A stretch of 64,000 nt of DNA from JAVVVD01 sp036652795 (GTDB lineage: Bacteria > Bacillota > Clostridia > Christensenellales > CAG-138): assembly GCA_036652795.1 (NCBI GenBank), contig JAVVVD010000003.1, positions 124,001 to 188,000 on the forward strand. Reading direction: 5' to 3'. Below are positions 15,232 to 25,720 of the stretch, in pieces (positions within the stretch are counted from its first letter, which is position 1; every line of letters starts with the position of its first letter). The notes under the pieces are model-generated. The model saw only the letters and a list, made by a program, of their open reading frames with translations, did no database searches and was not told the DNA's origin. Both the position numbers and the translations under genes were made by a program.

Positions 15232-18200
15232 TCACTTATGCAATACCGCCTGCACCTCATGCTTGCTACCATCGTCTACAAGCGGTATAACATATTCATT
15301 TGCCGCATCCGGCGACCTTGTAACGCTGATGCAATATACGCTGCCGCCATACCGGTATTCCACCTCAAAGCTTTCCCATTCGGTGCATGGCGCGATATGC
15401 AGCGTATCGCCATAGCGCCTTATGCCGAGTATATGCTCTATGCCCAGCGTGTATATCCAGCCGGCAGCACCCGTATACCATGTCCAACCGCCTCTGCCGG
15501 CATTTTTGCCCACAGAATATATATCGGCCGCCACGGCATACGGTTCCGCCTTATACCGCTGCGGCTGCATTCCATGGGATAAAGGCAGCAACATTGAAAA
15601 TATCTTATCAGCATCCTTTGCGCGTCCCAGTGCACACATGGCCAGCGCCGCCCATGCCGTAGCGTGCGTATATTGCCCGCCGTTTTCCCTAACCCCCGGC
15701 AGATACGCGCTAATATAGCCTATCTCCCCATCCGGTTCTGCAAACGGCGGAGCGAGTAGCCTGATTATTCTATTCTCCTCATCCAGCAACATATCCATCA
15801 CCGCATCCATCGCTTCTTGCGCGTGTTCTCCGCCGCACAGCGCAGCCCACGCCTGTGATATGCAATCTATGCTGCAAACCGCATTGCGCTGCGAACCCAG
15901 CGCGCCCTGCGGGGTTATTGCCCGCTTATACCACGCGCCATCCCAGCCTGCTTGCTCCAGCCCCTGCCTAAGCGTATTTGTCGCCTCTGCCCAGTGCGCC
16001 GCCCGTTCATCTGAGCGCACATTTGCTATGGGCAGGAAGCGATCCAGCACATACAATAAAAACCATCCAAGCCATACGCTTCGGCTGCCCTGAGGCAGCA
16101 TGTCCATACCATCATTCCAATCCCCGCCGTCCATCAGTGGCAGCCCATCGCTGCCAAGGCGCAATGATGCATCTATAGCCAGAGCACAGTGTTCATACAG
16201 CGTTGCGCTCGCTTCGCCCTCGCTCATCACATCATACAGGTCACGCCTGCCCTGCGGTATGGGCGCATCATCAAGGAAGCTGACGATTTCATCCAGCACG
16301 TCATCATCACCGGTTACTTCAATATATTGCTCCACGGCATACGGCAAAAACAATCTATCGTCGCTTATGCGCGTACGTACTCCGCGATTAGGCTCATGCC
16401 ACCAATGGAGCACATCCCCCGCTTGGAACTGCCTTGCCGCACAGCGCAGTATATGCGCACGCACATAGTCAGGATCACCCTGTTTAAGCGAAAGCACATC
16501 CTGAAGCTGATCACGAAAGCCGAATGCGCCGCCGCATTGATAAAACCCTGTGCGTCCCAGCAGTCTGCTGCTCCACACCTGATACAGCAGTCTGCCATTT
16601 AGCATTATGTTGGCATCCTCATCCGGCGTCTTTACCCTTATGCCGCCCAGCCTGCTCTGCCACAGCCGTTTAACATCCTCAAGCGCCCGTTTTGCATCGC
16701 CGCAGGTCATGCTTAGCATTTGCGTAAGCGTCTCCTTGCTCTCCTGCCCAAGCAGCAGCAGAAGCGTACGTTCCTCGCCCGCGTGCAGCGTTATACCAGT
16801 GCGCAGTGCACTAAATCCGCCCTGTCCGGTTCTGCCGTTTAGCTTTGCATCCGTCCATCCTCCATTTAGAACAGTAAGCCTATCCGCCGAATATTCATGC
16901 TGCACACCCGGCATTGCAATATACGCGTATTCGTCAGACGGCTCGCGTAAGGACTGTGTAATCAGTGTGCCATCATATTGCGTATACAGCGCCTCGGTAT
17001 GTTGAAATTCGCCCAATACCCAATCTACACAGTATAGAACGTTGATATTACGGGTGCGCGTCATCGGGTTTCGCATACGCAACAGTGAATATTTCACAGC
17101 CGCTTGCACATCCACAAACACGGTCAGTTCACATAAAAGCTCCTCTGAGGTTGACGAATACACGGTATACCCATACCCATGGGTAACGGTGCATTCTGCA
17201 TCACGCGGCGCACCCGGTGTAACCGTCCAGCTTACGCCATTATCGGTATCCGTCAGCAGCACCATCTCGCCCTTAGGGTCGCGCACGGGGTCGTTATGCC
17301 ACATCGTAAGCTTATTTAGGCGGCTGTTGCCCTTCCATGTATATCCGCCTCCGCTCTCCGTAACAAGCGTGCCAAACTGATCGTTAGCAAGTATATTGCA
17401 CCAAGGCAACGGCGTTACATCATCGCGCAACGATATCACATATTCATCCATATCGTTGAATCCACCAAACCCATTGTAACGGCGCAATCCGCCTACTGAT
17501 TTTGCAAATGACCCACGCGATTCGCCTAGGTTAGGATACTCCATCTGCTCGGCCTTAGGGATTATCACCGGCGCAAACTGCTTATCCAGGCTGCGGCTCT
17601 CGTCAATCTCAATGGTACACAATCCGCGCATCAAAGAATCCGCGTCTTTCGCCTCAAAACCGTTTATCACGTGCACGTGAGTCTTATCCCTGCAGCGCAC
17701 CGCTATAAGCTCTGCAAGGCGCGTACGCAGCTCGTTTGCGTACTCATGCGGATAATCTCCAAACAGCACCAGATCAAACACAACACCCCGCGCAAGCATA
17801 TATTCATGCAGCTCCAAGAGCGATTTTACCATACGCAATCTGGTCAATCTGGATATGCGCATATAGGCTATAGGGTTATCCCCTGATATCGAAAACCGCC
17901 ACAGCGCGGCAATGCCGCCTTCCGCCTTAACCATATCCGTGCGATTCTTTTCACCGTATAAAAGCCGCGCCGCCATGCGTTCAAATGTATCGGTTCTCGT
18001 GACTTTAGCGGATTGCTCACGGCTACGCTGCTGCATTGCCGCCTGTTCAAACGCAGTGTCGGCCTGCCCCATAAGCTCTGCCGCAACCGCAAGCGCCTTA
18101 TCTTTGGATTCCGCATAGCCCATTATAAAATATACGCGCTTAGCTTCTCCGGGCTCCACAGTAAGCTGTGTACGCATATGTATTCCAGGCTCTACCGGCA

Positions 18201-21200
18201 TACCTACCGACTGGTTTGGCAACAACATCTGACGCATCGCCGCATGCAGGCCGCGCCCGCGCCCAGGCATTGTCAATCTGTCTGTGCAGCAATCCACCCT
18301 GCCAGCACCCTTGAGCGCGCAGTACATAAACTGCTCGCCCTTGGACACGCTACGCCGTCTGAACAGCAGCACTTCTCCATGCAGTGAAGCATCTACCGTC
18401 AGTTTTACAAATGCAGGGTGAGCAAGATCCTCCCGCTGACTGGCAAGGCATACCTCAGCAAATACGCCAATCTCAAGTTCTTTAGGCTGCCTCGCACGGT
18501 TTTTGAATGCAAGTCTTCGCACTTCACCATTATGGCGTGCCGATACGCATACATCCAGCCTGCTCTCCAGTTCCCCATTTTCGCGCAAAAAACTTGCCAT
18601 ATATCCCGAAAATAGTGCGCATTTTGGCAGTTCTGTCATATCCGGCGCAGCGGAATACACCTTGTCGCCCTCGCGTATAAGCATGTGTACGCCGGAATCC
18701 CCGCGCAGCATATCCGGTCTCCATCGATTTAGCATTATATCGCCACATTTGGAAAAACCAGTTCCGTTATCCGCGATAAACACCGTATATGTTCCGTTTG
18801 TAAGCAGCACCGTTTCCGGGATAACAGTGTCGCCTGCCGCTACGCGCGGTTTGGGCGCTTCATGCCTTTGCCTTTCGCCCTCTATCACGCTTTCGAACTC
18901 GCGTATAGCCACGCCACGCGGGCAATTTTCGGCAAGCAGCGTTTGTGCCGCCCGCATTTGTGGTATGCATAAAAAGCGTTTTTGCAGCGCATTGTCGTTT
19001 AGCGCATTATTCATCGCGCATAGCGCCATGCCCTGATGGTGTGCCATAAAGCTCTCGACCAGCTCATAGTCTGCGCCAGGACGCAGCCGATCCGGGGTGT
19101 AATCTACCGCTTCAAAAAAGCCGTATTCCCCCATGGCAAAATCAAGACGTGCTAGATTCTCCGCTGCCGCCGCTGCATCCACCATCAGCGCCAATGCCGA
19201 GGCATACGGCGCGGTTACGCGCTCGCGCTCGCGGTTGGTAGCTAGGCTTAGTTGTGGTACGCCAAACGCGCGGTATTGATAATACATCGACCTGTCAAAT
19301 TCAAAATAGCCGGATTCCGAGATGCCCCACGGCCTGTCCTTTGCGCAATTGCGCTGCGCCTCCACTGCGCCCAGCGCGCTTGTGTACAGCAGTGTTCCCT
19401 CCACAATGCCTGTGAATATCACCGGCATCAGATATTCAAACATCGTGCCGCTCCAGCTCATAAGCGTACAGCGCTCCGCCGTTGATAGCAGCCGCCCCAG
19501 CGCAAACCAATTTGTACTATCCAGCTGCCCTAGCGCAATTGCCACAAGGCTTGTAAGGCGCGCTTCGCTTGCCAGCAGGTCATAGTGCGAGCGCGAAAGC
19601 TCACCCGCCTCGCAATCATATCCAATGTAAAACAACGACATGTCCGCATCATACAGCGCGCAAAAATCCATCTGCTGTGTAAGCGCACGGCACCTTTGGG
19701 CGCAATCGAGCGCTCCTCTGCTTACAAGTTCATCCATAGCGCTCGCCACAGTCATCAGCGACGCCGCAAGGTTTCCGCTGTCCACCGTGGAAACATATTT
19801 GGGAGTAAGTATGTTAAGCTCCCTAAGACCATACCAATTATACAGGTGCCCGTGCCATTTCTCCATCCTCTCTATTGTGCACAGCATCCGTTCTATCCGA
19901 TGTATCAGCTCCACTTCACCGATAAATCCAAAATCCAGTGCGCACACGCACGCCATCATCCCCATGCCTATATTGGTAGGCGACGTATTTTTTACCGTTG
20001 GCTTTGGCGGATCTAACTGCAAATTATCCGGCGGCAGAAAGTTGCACTCCGCGTTGGCAAATGTTTCAAAATAGCCCCATGTGGCTCGCGCAGCGTCAAT
20101 CAATCCTGCCTTTAGCTCATCCGATATTTTACTTTGCGGCTTTGCTCTATCCAACAGTTTGGATATCAACGGTGCAATTCCCCATATCAGCGCCAACACG
20201 ATTGATAATACAGGCGTTCCTCCCCAAAAAGCGGAGCACGCCATAAGCGCTGCAATCACCGGGCATACAACAAGCGAATTGTAATATCCAATTAATCCAT
20301 GTGGCAAGCCTCCGCTCTGCGCAGCCGTCTGCCATTCCAGCATATGCCTGTGTGATACCGTCATGCGGTATAATGTGCGCACCACAGCGTCCGTAGCCCT
20401 ATATGCCGAATATGGAAGCACAGCTATCCACAGCAGCGCTCGCATGGCGGCAAATCCAAGTGAAGCCATGCCGACTTGCCCCATGCCCTTTGATACAATC
20501 CGCTCACGCAGCGCTGCCACGCCTTCGCATACAAGCCCCCAGAGCAGCATAAGCAGCGCCGCAGCAGTATGTGCGCCCCATCCCGTATAAGGGGTCAGCA
20601 GCAGCGCAAGCAATGCAGCAGGCAAGGCGATTGGACGCAACAGATTGAGTATTATCTTGTATTTATCTACCATCCGCATATCCGCGCCCGCACTTTTGAA
20701 AAGGAATGGTATCTGCTGATAGTCGCCGCGTATCCACCTATGCTCGCGTTTCCACCACGACAGCAGCGAACCAGGCTCCGTATCATACAGCACCACATCG
20801 CCCATATATCCGGCATTTAGCAGGCATCCCTCTATAAGGTCATGGCTGAGTACGGTATTATCAGCTATGCGTTCCCTCAGTACCCCATAGTATACCTGCA
20901 CATCAAACATGCCCTTACCTGAATATATGCCAGAGCCTAAAGTATCCTGAAAAAATTCCCCGCTGCCCAAGTACGGCAGCACCCCTGCGTCCGCGTTCAT
21001 TATACGTGCAAAGCGCGTCATGCCCTTGTGCGCAATGGGGCGCACCCTTGGCGCTATTATGCCATAGCCCCTTACTACTGTGCCCATGGCGTCAGTTTCC
21101 GGCCTGTTTAGCGGATGCATCGCCGCGCCTATAAGTTCGCCCAGCACCCCTATGGGCAGCTTTGTATCCGCATCCAGTGTGAGGCAATGGCTTATGCCCT

Positions 21201-22881
21201 GCGGAAGTGGTGATGATATTAGCAGGAATGGAGCCGTGTTTTCTTCGCATATAAGTGCGCACATATCCATCAGTGCGCCTCGCTTTCGCTCATGCCCCAT
21301 GTACAACCCATCCGCATCATTCAGCGTGCGCTTGCGATGCAGATAAAAAAAGCGGCGCCCATATTTTTCGTTAAGCTTTTCAGTAAGCGCCGCGCCCATA
21401 TTCAAAAGCGCCTTCTCCCCTTCCTTCGCAGGCGTATCCGCATCGGCAAAATCGCCCAGCACCGCAAAGTAACAGTCCAACCTGCCCGCAAGGTAGTGCG
21501 TTTCCAACTGCTCAAATGCAGCCGTTACGCTGCCCTCTCCGCTTATCAGCACCGGCAGCACCACCAGCGTTCGCGGTATCGGCGTTCGCTTATCCACCGC
21601 CATACGCGGCACCATCCGCACCCGCATACCTGAAAATAACCGCATGCTCAGGCTGCCCGCAATGCTCCATGCCGGAAGCAGTGTAAGCAACACATTTGTT
21701 AATCCACCATCTATAGCAAGCGACACCAGCCCAAACGTCAGTATAAGTTGAACGGCAATAACTGCTATGAGTTTTGTTTTGTCGCTCAGCTTCATATACC
21801 CTTTATCAGGTCTAAGCGTTTTAAGCAGTTCTTGCTGCCCTGCGTCAAAAAGATACCAACCAACATGTGCGCACTTTCCTGATTTATCGTCTGTCAGTTT
21901 CATGGCAGCGCTTGCCACAACCGTTTCTCCCGCTCCGGTTTTTCTGGCTATGCGCTCCACGTGCTGTCTATAATACGTTTTAGTGCGCTCATCCATATTG
22001 GGATAGCACCCATCTTCGCGCAATATATGCTCCACGCGGCAAAACCGCTCGAAGCTAGCCTTTATATTGAGCGAATCCAGGTATCTAAGTCCCGCTATTG
22101 CATCGCGCACGCGGTTAGCACTGTTTTCTGCCTGTCGCCTACTGTTGCGTACGGCATCGTCAACATCCACACCTGCAAACGCCATTCTCTCTGAAAACAG
22201 CTGCAACAGCGGATACTCGTCCGCATCCTCCATCATATGCACCAGTCTGTCGGCAAGCGCGGCATTTTCATGCGGCTGCAACGAATCTATATACGCCGAA
22301 GCCTTTGCGTCATTACGCGTAAGCCATTGTGCCGCGGCATCCGCCCTTTGATATTGGCGCAGCGTGGCCATGCACCCTTCGCACTCTATCGTCAACAGCT
22401 TGAGCAGCGCGATCCTTATCATATCCGGCAATGCCCACAGCTCACCTATCGTAAGCGGGCTTGCACTTTGGTATGCATCCAAAAAAGCCGTAAGTCTAGC
22501 CTCGTTCATAGGCCCTTCGCGCATTACCATGTTTGCCGCAATGCTATAGGCGCGCGGCAGCCCAACATGTATGCCCTCGGCGCAAACCGGCAGTTGGTGG
22601 CGGCGGCTTTCCCATTCGTTATGCGCTATAACCAGATTTTTTTCTATTACATAGAAATCTTCGCGGATTATCTCCGCCGCCGGAGTCGCCTCCGCGCTTG
22701 AGCGGATCCGCTTATAGCAACCTATCAGCACCCGTCTGTCATAGCTCAGCTGCGGAAACCCCATACGTTCTGTGCGCTGTGCTCTGCGCACGCAAAGCAG
22801 CGCAAGCTCCCTTGCATATGCCGTCAGTTCAGTTTTTGCCGCCACATGTGATATTCCATAATACGTTCTATTTTTTGGCAT
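15232..22881 (-). CDS. Giant cyclic beta-1,2-glucan synthase-like enzyme (GT84-glycoamylase-GH94)
   Basis: This is a 2549-residue membrane enzyme. Order of parts: a helical N-terminal region (about 1-360); a membrane pair (about 370-410); a GT84/GT2-type glycosyltransferase (about 430-760) with LDADTK near 570 and RWIRGDYQ near 716; further membrane helices (about 760-900); a glycoamylase-like domain ending near MAHHQGMAL (about 1280); two beta-sandwich modules (about 1330-2080); and a GH94 phosphorylase catalytic domain with GDWNDGMD near 2254. In Brucella and Agrobacterium such proteins start, extend, trim and cyclise beta-1,2-glucan. The ATG at 22881 follows GGGAG; a GTG nine codons upstream overlaps that site and is rejected. 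Confidence 0.9.
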   Translation of the reverse strand: MPKNRTYYGISHVAAKTELTAYARELALLCVRRAQRTERMGFPQLSYDRRVLIGCYKRIRSSAEATPAAEIIREDFYVIEKNLVIAHNEWESRRHQLPVCAEGIHVGLPRAYSIAANMVMREGPMNEARLTAFLDAYQSASPLTIGELWALPDMIRIALLKLLTIECEGCMATLRQYQRADAAAQWLTRNDAKASAYIDSLQPHENAALADRLVHMMEDADEYPLLQLFSERMAFAGVDVDDAVRNSRRQAENSANRVRDAIAGLRYLDSLNIKASFERFCRVEHILREDGCYPNMDERTKTYYRQHVERIARKTGAGETVVASAAMKLTDDKSGKCAHVGWYLFDAGQQELLKTLRPDKGYMKLSDKTKLIAVIAVQLILTFGLVSLAIDGGLTNVLLTLLPAWSIAGSLSMRLFSGMRVRMVPRMAVDKRTPIPRTLVVLPVLISGEGSVTAAFEQLETHYLAGRLDCYFAVLGDFADADTPAKEGEKALLNMGAALTEKLNEKYGRRFFYLHRKRTLNDADGLYMGHERKRGALMDMCALICEENTAPFLLISSPLPQGISHCLTLDADTKLPIGVLGELIGAAMHPLNRPETDAMGTVVRGYGIIAPRVRPIAHKGMTRFARIMNADAGVLPYLGSGEFFQDTLGSGIYSGKGMFDVQVYYGVLRERIADNTVLSHDLIEGCLLNAGYMGDVVLYDTEPGSLLSWWKREHRWIRGDYQQIPFLFKSAGADMRMVDKYKIILNLLRPIALPAALLALLLTPYTGWGAHTAAALLMLLWGLVCEGVAALRERIVSKGMGQVGMASLGFAAMRALLWIAVLPYSAYRATDAVVRTLYRMTVSHRHMLEWQTAAQSGGLPHGLIGYYNSLVVCPVIAALMACSAFWGGTPVLSIVLALIWGIAPLISKLLDRAKPQSKISDELKAGLIDAARATWGYFETFANAECNFLPPDNLQLDPPKPTVKNTSPTNIGMGMMACVCALDFGFIGEVELIHRIERMLCTIERMEKWHGHLYNWYGLRELNILTPKYVSTVDSGNLAASLMTVASAMDELVSRGALDCAQRCRALTQQMDFCALYDADMSLFYIGYDCEAGELSRSHYDLLASEARLTSLVAIALGQLDSTNWFALGRLLSTAERCTLMSWSGTMFEYLMPVIFTGIVEGTLLYTSALGAVEAQRNCAKDRPWGISESGYFEFDRSMYYQYRAFGVPQLSLATNRERERVTAPYASALALMVDAAAAAENLARLDFAMGEYGFFEAVDYTPDRLRPGADYELVESFMAHHQGMALCAMNNALNDNALQKRFLCIPQMRAAQTLLAENCPRGVAIREFESVIEGERQRHEAPKPRVAAGDTVIPETVLLTNGTYTVFIADNGTGFSKCGDIMLNRWRPDMLRGDSGVHMLIREGDKVYSAAPDMTELPKCALFSGYMASFLRENGELESRLDVCVSARHNGEVRRLAFKNRARQPKELEIGVFAEVCLASQREDLAHPAFVKLTVDASLHGEVLLFRRRSVSKGEQFMYCALKGAGRVDCCTDRLTMPGRGRGLHAAMRQMLLPNQSVGMPVEPGIHMRTQLTVEPGEAKRVYFIMGYAESKDKALAVAAELMGQADTAFEQAAMQQRSREQSAKVTRTDTFERMAARLLYGEKNRTDMVKAEGGIAALWRFSISGDNPIAYMRISRLTRLRMVKSLLELHEYMLARGVVFDLVLFGDYPHEYANELRTRLAELIAVRCRDKTHVHVINGFEAKDADSLMRGLCTIEIDESRSLDKQFAPVIIPKAEQMEYPNLGESRGSFAKSVGGLRRYNGFGGFNDMDEYVISLRDDVTPLPWCNILANDQFGTLVTESGGGYTWKGNSRLNKLTMWHNDPVRDPKGEMVLLTDTDNGVSWTVTPGAPRDAECTVTHGYGYTVYSSTSEELLCELTVFVDVQAAVKYSLLRMRNPMTRTRNINVLYCVDWVLGEFQHTEALYTQYDGTLITQSLREPSDEYAYIAMPGVQHEYSADRLTVLNGGWTDAKLNGRTGQGGFSALRTGITLHAGEERTLLLLLGQESKETLTQMLSMTCGDAKRALEDVKRLWQSRLGGIRVKTPDEDANIMLNGRLLYQVWSSRLLGRTGFYQCGGAFGFRDQLQDVLSLKQGDPDYVRAHILRCAARQFQAGDVLHWWHEPNRGVRTRISDDRLFLPYAVEQYIEVTGDDDVLDEIVSFLDDAPIPQGRRDLYDVMSEGEASATLYEHCALAIDASLRLGSDGLPLMDGGDWNDGMDMLPQGSRSVWLGWFLLYVLDRFLPIANVRSDERAAHWAEATNTLRQGLEQAGWDGAWYKRAITPQGALGSQRNAVCSIDCISQAWAALCGGEHAQEAMDAVMDMLLDEENRIIRLLAPPFAEPDGEIGYISAYLPGVRENGGQYTHATAWAALAMCALGRAKDADKIFSMLLPLSHGMQPQRYKAEPYAVAADIYSVGKNAGRGGWTWYTGAAGWIYTLGIEHILGIRRYGDTLHIAPCTEWESFEVEYRYGGSVYCISVTRSPDAANEYVIPLVDDGSKHEVQAVLHK

Positions 22882-22948
22882 AAAAAAACACTCCCGTGCG
22901 TTGTGCACAAGAGTATTATCTGCAATAGGGGCGGATAAAAATCATCTA

Positions 22949-23194
22949 TTAAGTGTTTTTCGCTGCATCCAGTTTTGCTTCCGTATTTTCCGCGGCCGCC
23001 GGGCGCCCCGCCTGTACGCTACGTTTATCCAATTCTGTAAGCAACGTCCTTATCCGCACCGTATCAAGCTCCTTGGCCTTATACAGCGCGTCGATATCCC
23101 TTATCAATTCGTCCAAAAACTCGTCCACCTCGCGCATATCATAGCCGTAGAACGAGTGTGAGAACCGCTTATTTATCACATCATCCCTATTCAA
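22949..23194 (-). CDS. Short DivIVA-domain protein
   Basis: This 81-residue protein starts at TTG (AGAGGT upstream), which gives the family-typical opening: DVINKRFSHSFYGYDMREVDEFLDELI. That segment is the DivIVA membrane-binding N-terminal domain with the first coiled-coil turn. The C-terminal part is a short helix and a polar tail, so the long coiled coil of normal DivIVA/GpsB is missing. It may act as a small GpsB-like adaptor at the division site. It lies next to sepF, as in many Firmicutes. Confidence 0.85.
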   Translation of the reverse strand: MNRDDVINKRFSHSFYGYDMREVDEFLDELIRDIDALYKAKELDTVRIRTLLTELDKRSVQAGRPAAAENTEAKLDAAKNT

Positions 23195-23211
23195 TCTTAC
23201 CTCTTCCTGAC

Positions 23212-23255
23212 AAAAGCGCGCCAGACCGGCTGTATAAGCGGGCCTGCGCGCTTTT
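23212..23255 (-). terminator. Terminator between sepF and divIVA-like gene
   Basis: Long, slightly interrupted G/C-rich arms (AAAAGCGCGC and GCGCGCTTTT outermost) form a hairpin with a T tract on either strand. Confidence 0.65.
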
Positions 23256-23265
23256 CTGAGTGTAA

Positions 23266-23712
23266 TCAGATTATACCGTTTGCGCCTGCATCGCCATTGC
23301 CAATAACGTCATAGTTAGTGGGGGCTACAACGAATATTCCGCGCGATATCTTGTATATGGTTCCGTTGAGGGCATATACGGCGCCCGCCATGAAATCCAG
23401 TATGCGCTGAGCGCATTCGATTTCCAGCTCTTCCATATTCACGATAACTGGTTTGCGGCTCTTGAGATTATCGATGATATTCTGCGTATCCTCGTAGCTT
23501 ATTGGATGATACACAATCATCTTCATCTGTCCGGCGCTAGGCAGACTTACAACATTGCCGACCGGCGCGGTTTTTTTCTTTGCCCTATTGCCAAGGCTTA
23601 GCACATTGTCGGTATCCGCAGGTTCGTAGTATTCGTCTGCGTATACGTCGTCCTCCATCTCAGTCTCTTCGATCCCTATGAAATCCATGAATTTGTTTAG
23701 AAATCCTGCCAT
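23266..23712 (-). CDS. sepF: Cell division protein SepF
   Basis: This 148-residue protein has an amphipathic membrane-targeting N-terminus (MAGFLNKFMDFIG), an acidic linker, and a C-terminal SepF domain with VIVNMEELE and FMAGAVYALNG. SepF bundles FtsZ and anchors it to the membrane during septation. The start at 23712 has GGAGG upstream; an in-frame start six codons earlier overlaps that site. It lies downstream of yggS in the order usual for Firmicutes. Confidence 0.95.
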   Translation of the reverse strand: MAGFLNKFMDFIGIEETEMEDDVYADEYYEPADTDNVLSLGNRAKKKTAPVGNVVSLPSAGQMKMIVYHPISYEDTQNIIDNLKSRKPVIVNMEELEIECAQRILDFMAGAVYALNGTIYKISRGIFVVAPTNYDVIGNGDAGANGII

Positions 23713-23809
23713 TGTTATTCCTCCATTCAACTAGTTTTCTAATTGGCGCTTGGAGAAATATGATACCCGGCGGCCTGGCTGATCTATATATACGCCATGC
23801 CGCATCCAC

Positions 23810-24496
23810 TCAGGTTCGTGCGCCAAACAATGCCGTACCTACGCGCACCATTGTAGCGCCCTCCGCTATCGCGGACATGTAATCCCCGCTCATGCCCATC
23901 GAAAGCTGTTCCATGGAAACATTCGGTATAGCACAATCCGAAATCCCCTCAAACAGCCGCCGCATCCGCTCAAAATGGCGGCGCACCTCCGCCTCACCCA
24001 CCGCGGGCGGAATGCACATAAGCCCTTTTACGCGAATGTTGTTCATGTCGGAAATTGCCCTTAAAAAACCTGACATCTCGTCCACTGCAACGCCGCCCTT
24101 TTGCTCTTCGCCGCCTATGTTAACCTCTATCAGCACATCCTGCACCACATCGGCAGCGCCGGCCAGGCGGTCAATTGTTTCTGCAAGTGCAAGCCTGTCC
24201 ACAGATTGGATAAGCTTTACCTTACCTATGACATATTTTACCTTATTCGTTTGCAGTTGTCCAATCAAATGCACATCCAATTCGTTGGAATTAAAAAAAT
24301 CAAGCTTATCAGAAAGCTCCTGCACACGGTTCTCGCCAACGGCGTTTGCACCACAGGCTACCACCTCAGCGATTCGCTCCACCGGCACATACTTTGTAAC
24401 GGCGATAAGTTGCACATCCGACGCGTTGCGCCCTGCCGATTCCGCCGCGCGCGCAATGTTGCCTATTATTGTTTCATAGTTTTCTCTTATGCTCAT
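23810..24496 (-). CDS. yggS: PLP homeostasis protein, YggS family
   Basis: This 228-residue single-domain alanine-racemase-fold protein binds pyridoxal phosphate without known enzymatic activity and balances PLP and amino acid pools. The Schiff-base lysine lies in LIAVTKYVP (Lys35 region). The GENRVQEL and SMGMSGDYMSAIAEGATMVRVG motifs are intact. Its ATG overlaps the stop of the HlyD-like gene as ATGA, and sepF follows. Confidence 0.95.
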   Translation of the reverse strand: MSIRENYETIIGNIARAAESAGRNASDVQLIAVTKYVPVERIAEVVACGANAVGENRVQELSDKLDFFNSNELDVHLIGQLQTNKVKYVIGKVKLIQSVDRLALAETIDRLAGAADVVQDVLIEVNIGGEEQKGGVAVDEMSGFLRAISDMNNIRVKGLMCIPPAVGEAEVRRHFERMRRLFEGISDCAIPNVSMEQLSMGMSGDYMSAIAEGATMVRVGTALFGART

Positions 24497-25668
24497 TTCT
24501 GTTTTTTAAACCTCATGCCTGCTGCCAGGCTATCCGCTGGGTTTTGGGGCTGCACTATCGCTTCACGCTCGTTTGTGGCAAGCACCTCCACCTCTATCTT
24601 GCGGCTCTCCTCGCCGGAGGAAATTACCACATACGGCAAACCATCCTTCATGCTGATCCCCTCAAGCGGTATTGAGATGCCCGAGGCCGACAGCGTTATG
24701 TTTGCCCTTACACAGCGTACGCTCATAAGCTCATCTATTGGCTCGCTAAACTCCAGAATATTAACTATTCCACCCGGCTGCACAAGCGGCGCCTTTGCCG
24801 TTCCGGTGCATGGCCTATCCGTATGTCCATCGAACACCACAGTATAGCTCTGCCCCTGCACTGTGCGCAGCGGCGAGGTATAAGGCGTTACAAATGCAAT
24901 ATACCAATGCAGATCGTTTACCATACGGTACAGCCTGTCCTCCGCCGGAGCCGTTGTATTTACGGCGCCCTTGAGCACTGTATTTATCAGATCCGCATTA
25001 AGCACATCCAGCTTTTCAGCCGAAAGTATCTGCTCATACCCGTCAAAATAAAAGCTTATCTTGCCGGATTGTTTGGCAGTTATCTCACTCTTCCAGTTCA
25101 TCAGCTGAAGCTGCTTATCCTCTTGGTCCGTATACAAATCGCTAAGTTCCGCTGTGGGCTGCACATTGGTTTTAAGGTATTCTATACGCTGACTAAGAAG
25201 TGTCGTAAGGTCATTTTCAAGCTGAAGCAGATCTTCACCAGAGTCTTTGAGCACAACGGCGCGTATCGCATCCTCTTTTTTTTCTATCTGAAGCTGCAGC
25301 GTGTCAAGATCCGGGTTTTCCACATCCTCAAGCAGCAGCATCTGCATTGCCAGCACCTGTTTTTGGATTGTGATAAGCGACGTCATCATATCATCGCTGT
25401 AGCCCCATTTAAACACCTCAGCAACTGGAGTACCATCCTCCACCTGCGCCCCTTCCGCCACTTTAAAGAGCACCCTGTCGTAACGTTCGACTGATATTCC
25501 GGTTTCATCCCTTATTACCACCGCACTGGTGTTCATATCAAGATTTATAGTATTGCTGGACGTCATGCCAGTACCCCTATTGAACACCAAAAGGCACACG
25601 AGCAACGCAACGGCGACCACTGCGATCAGTAGAATATAGAATCTGCCCTTAATTTTCACCTTTGCCAT
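24493..25668 (-). CDS. HlyD-family membrane-fusion-like protein
   Basis: This 391-residue protein has one N-terminal transmembrane helix (about 10-30) and an extracellular part with a helical, Gln/Leu-rich coiled-coil stretch (about 100-200), flanked by lipoyl/barrel-like strands, as in periplasmic adaptor proteins. Firmicutes lack an outer membrane channel, and no transporter partner is encoded beside it. The same gene type often precedes yggS-sepF in Clostridia, which points to the cell envelope or division. The start at 25668 (MAKVKIKGRF) follows GGGGG; longer starts are less likely. Confidence 0.75.
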   Translation of the reverse strand: MAKVKIKGRFYILLIAVVAVALLVCLLVFNRGTGMTSSNTINLDMNTSAVVIRDETGISVERYDRVLFKVAEGAQVEDGTPVAEVFKWGYSDDMMTSLITIQKQVLAMQMLLLEDVENPDLDTLQLQIEKKEDAIRAVVLKDSGEDLLQLENDLTTLLSQRIEYLKTNVQPTAELSDLYTDQEDKQLQLMNWKSEITAKQSGKISFYFDGYEQILSAEKLDVLNADLINTVLKGAVNTTAPAEDRLYRMVNDLHWYIAFVTPYTSPLRTVQGQSYTVVFDGHTDRPCTGTAKAPLVQPGGIVNILEFSEPIDELMSVRCVRANITLSASGISIPLEGISMKDGLPYVVISSGEESRKIEVEVLATNEREAIVQPQNPADSLAAGMRFKKQK

Positions 25669-25720
25669 GTCATCCCCCCTTCGGCCATTATGCCCAGTCA
25701 ATCTAATCCGTAAAGCAATA

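Noticed and set aside
22882..22908. GTG start for the glucan synthase nine codons upstream
   Set aside because: The added codons include the GGGAG ribosome-binding site itself and give no family similarity.
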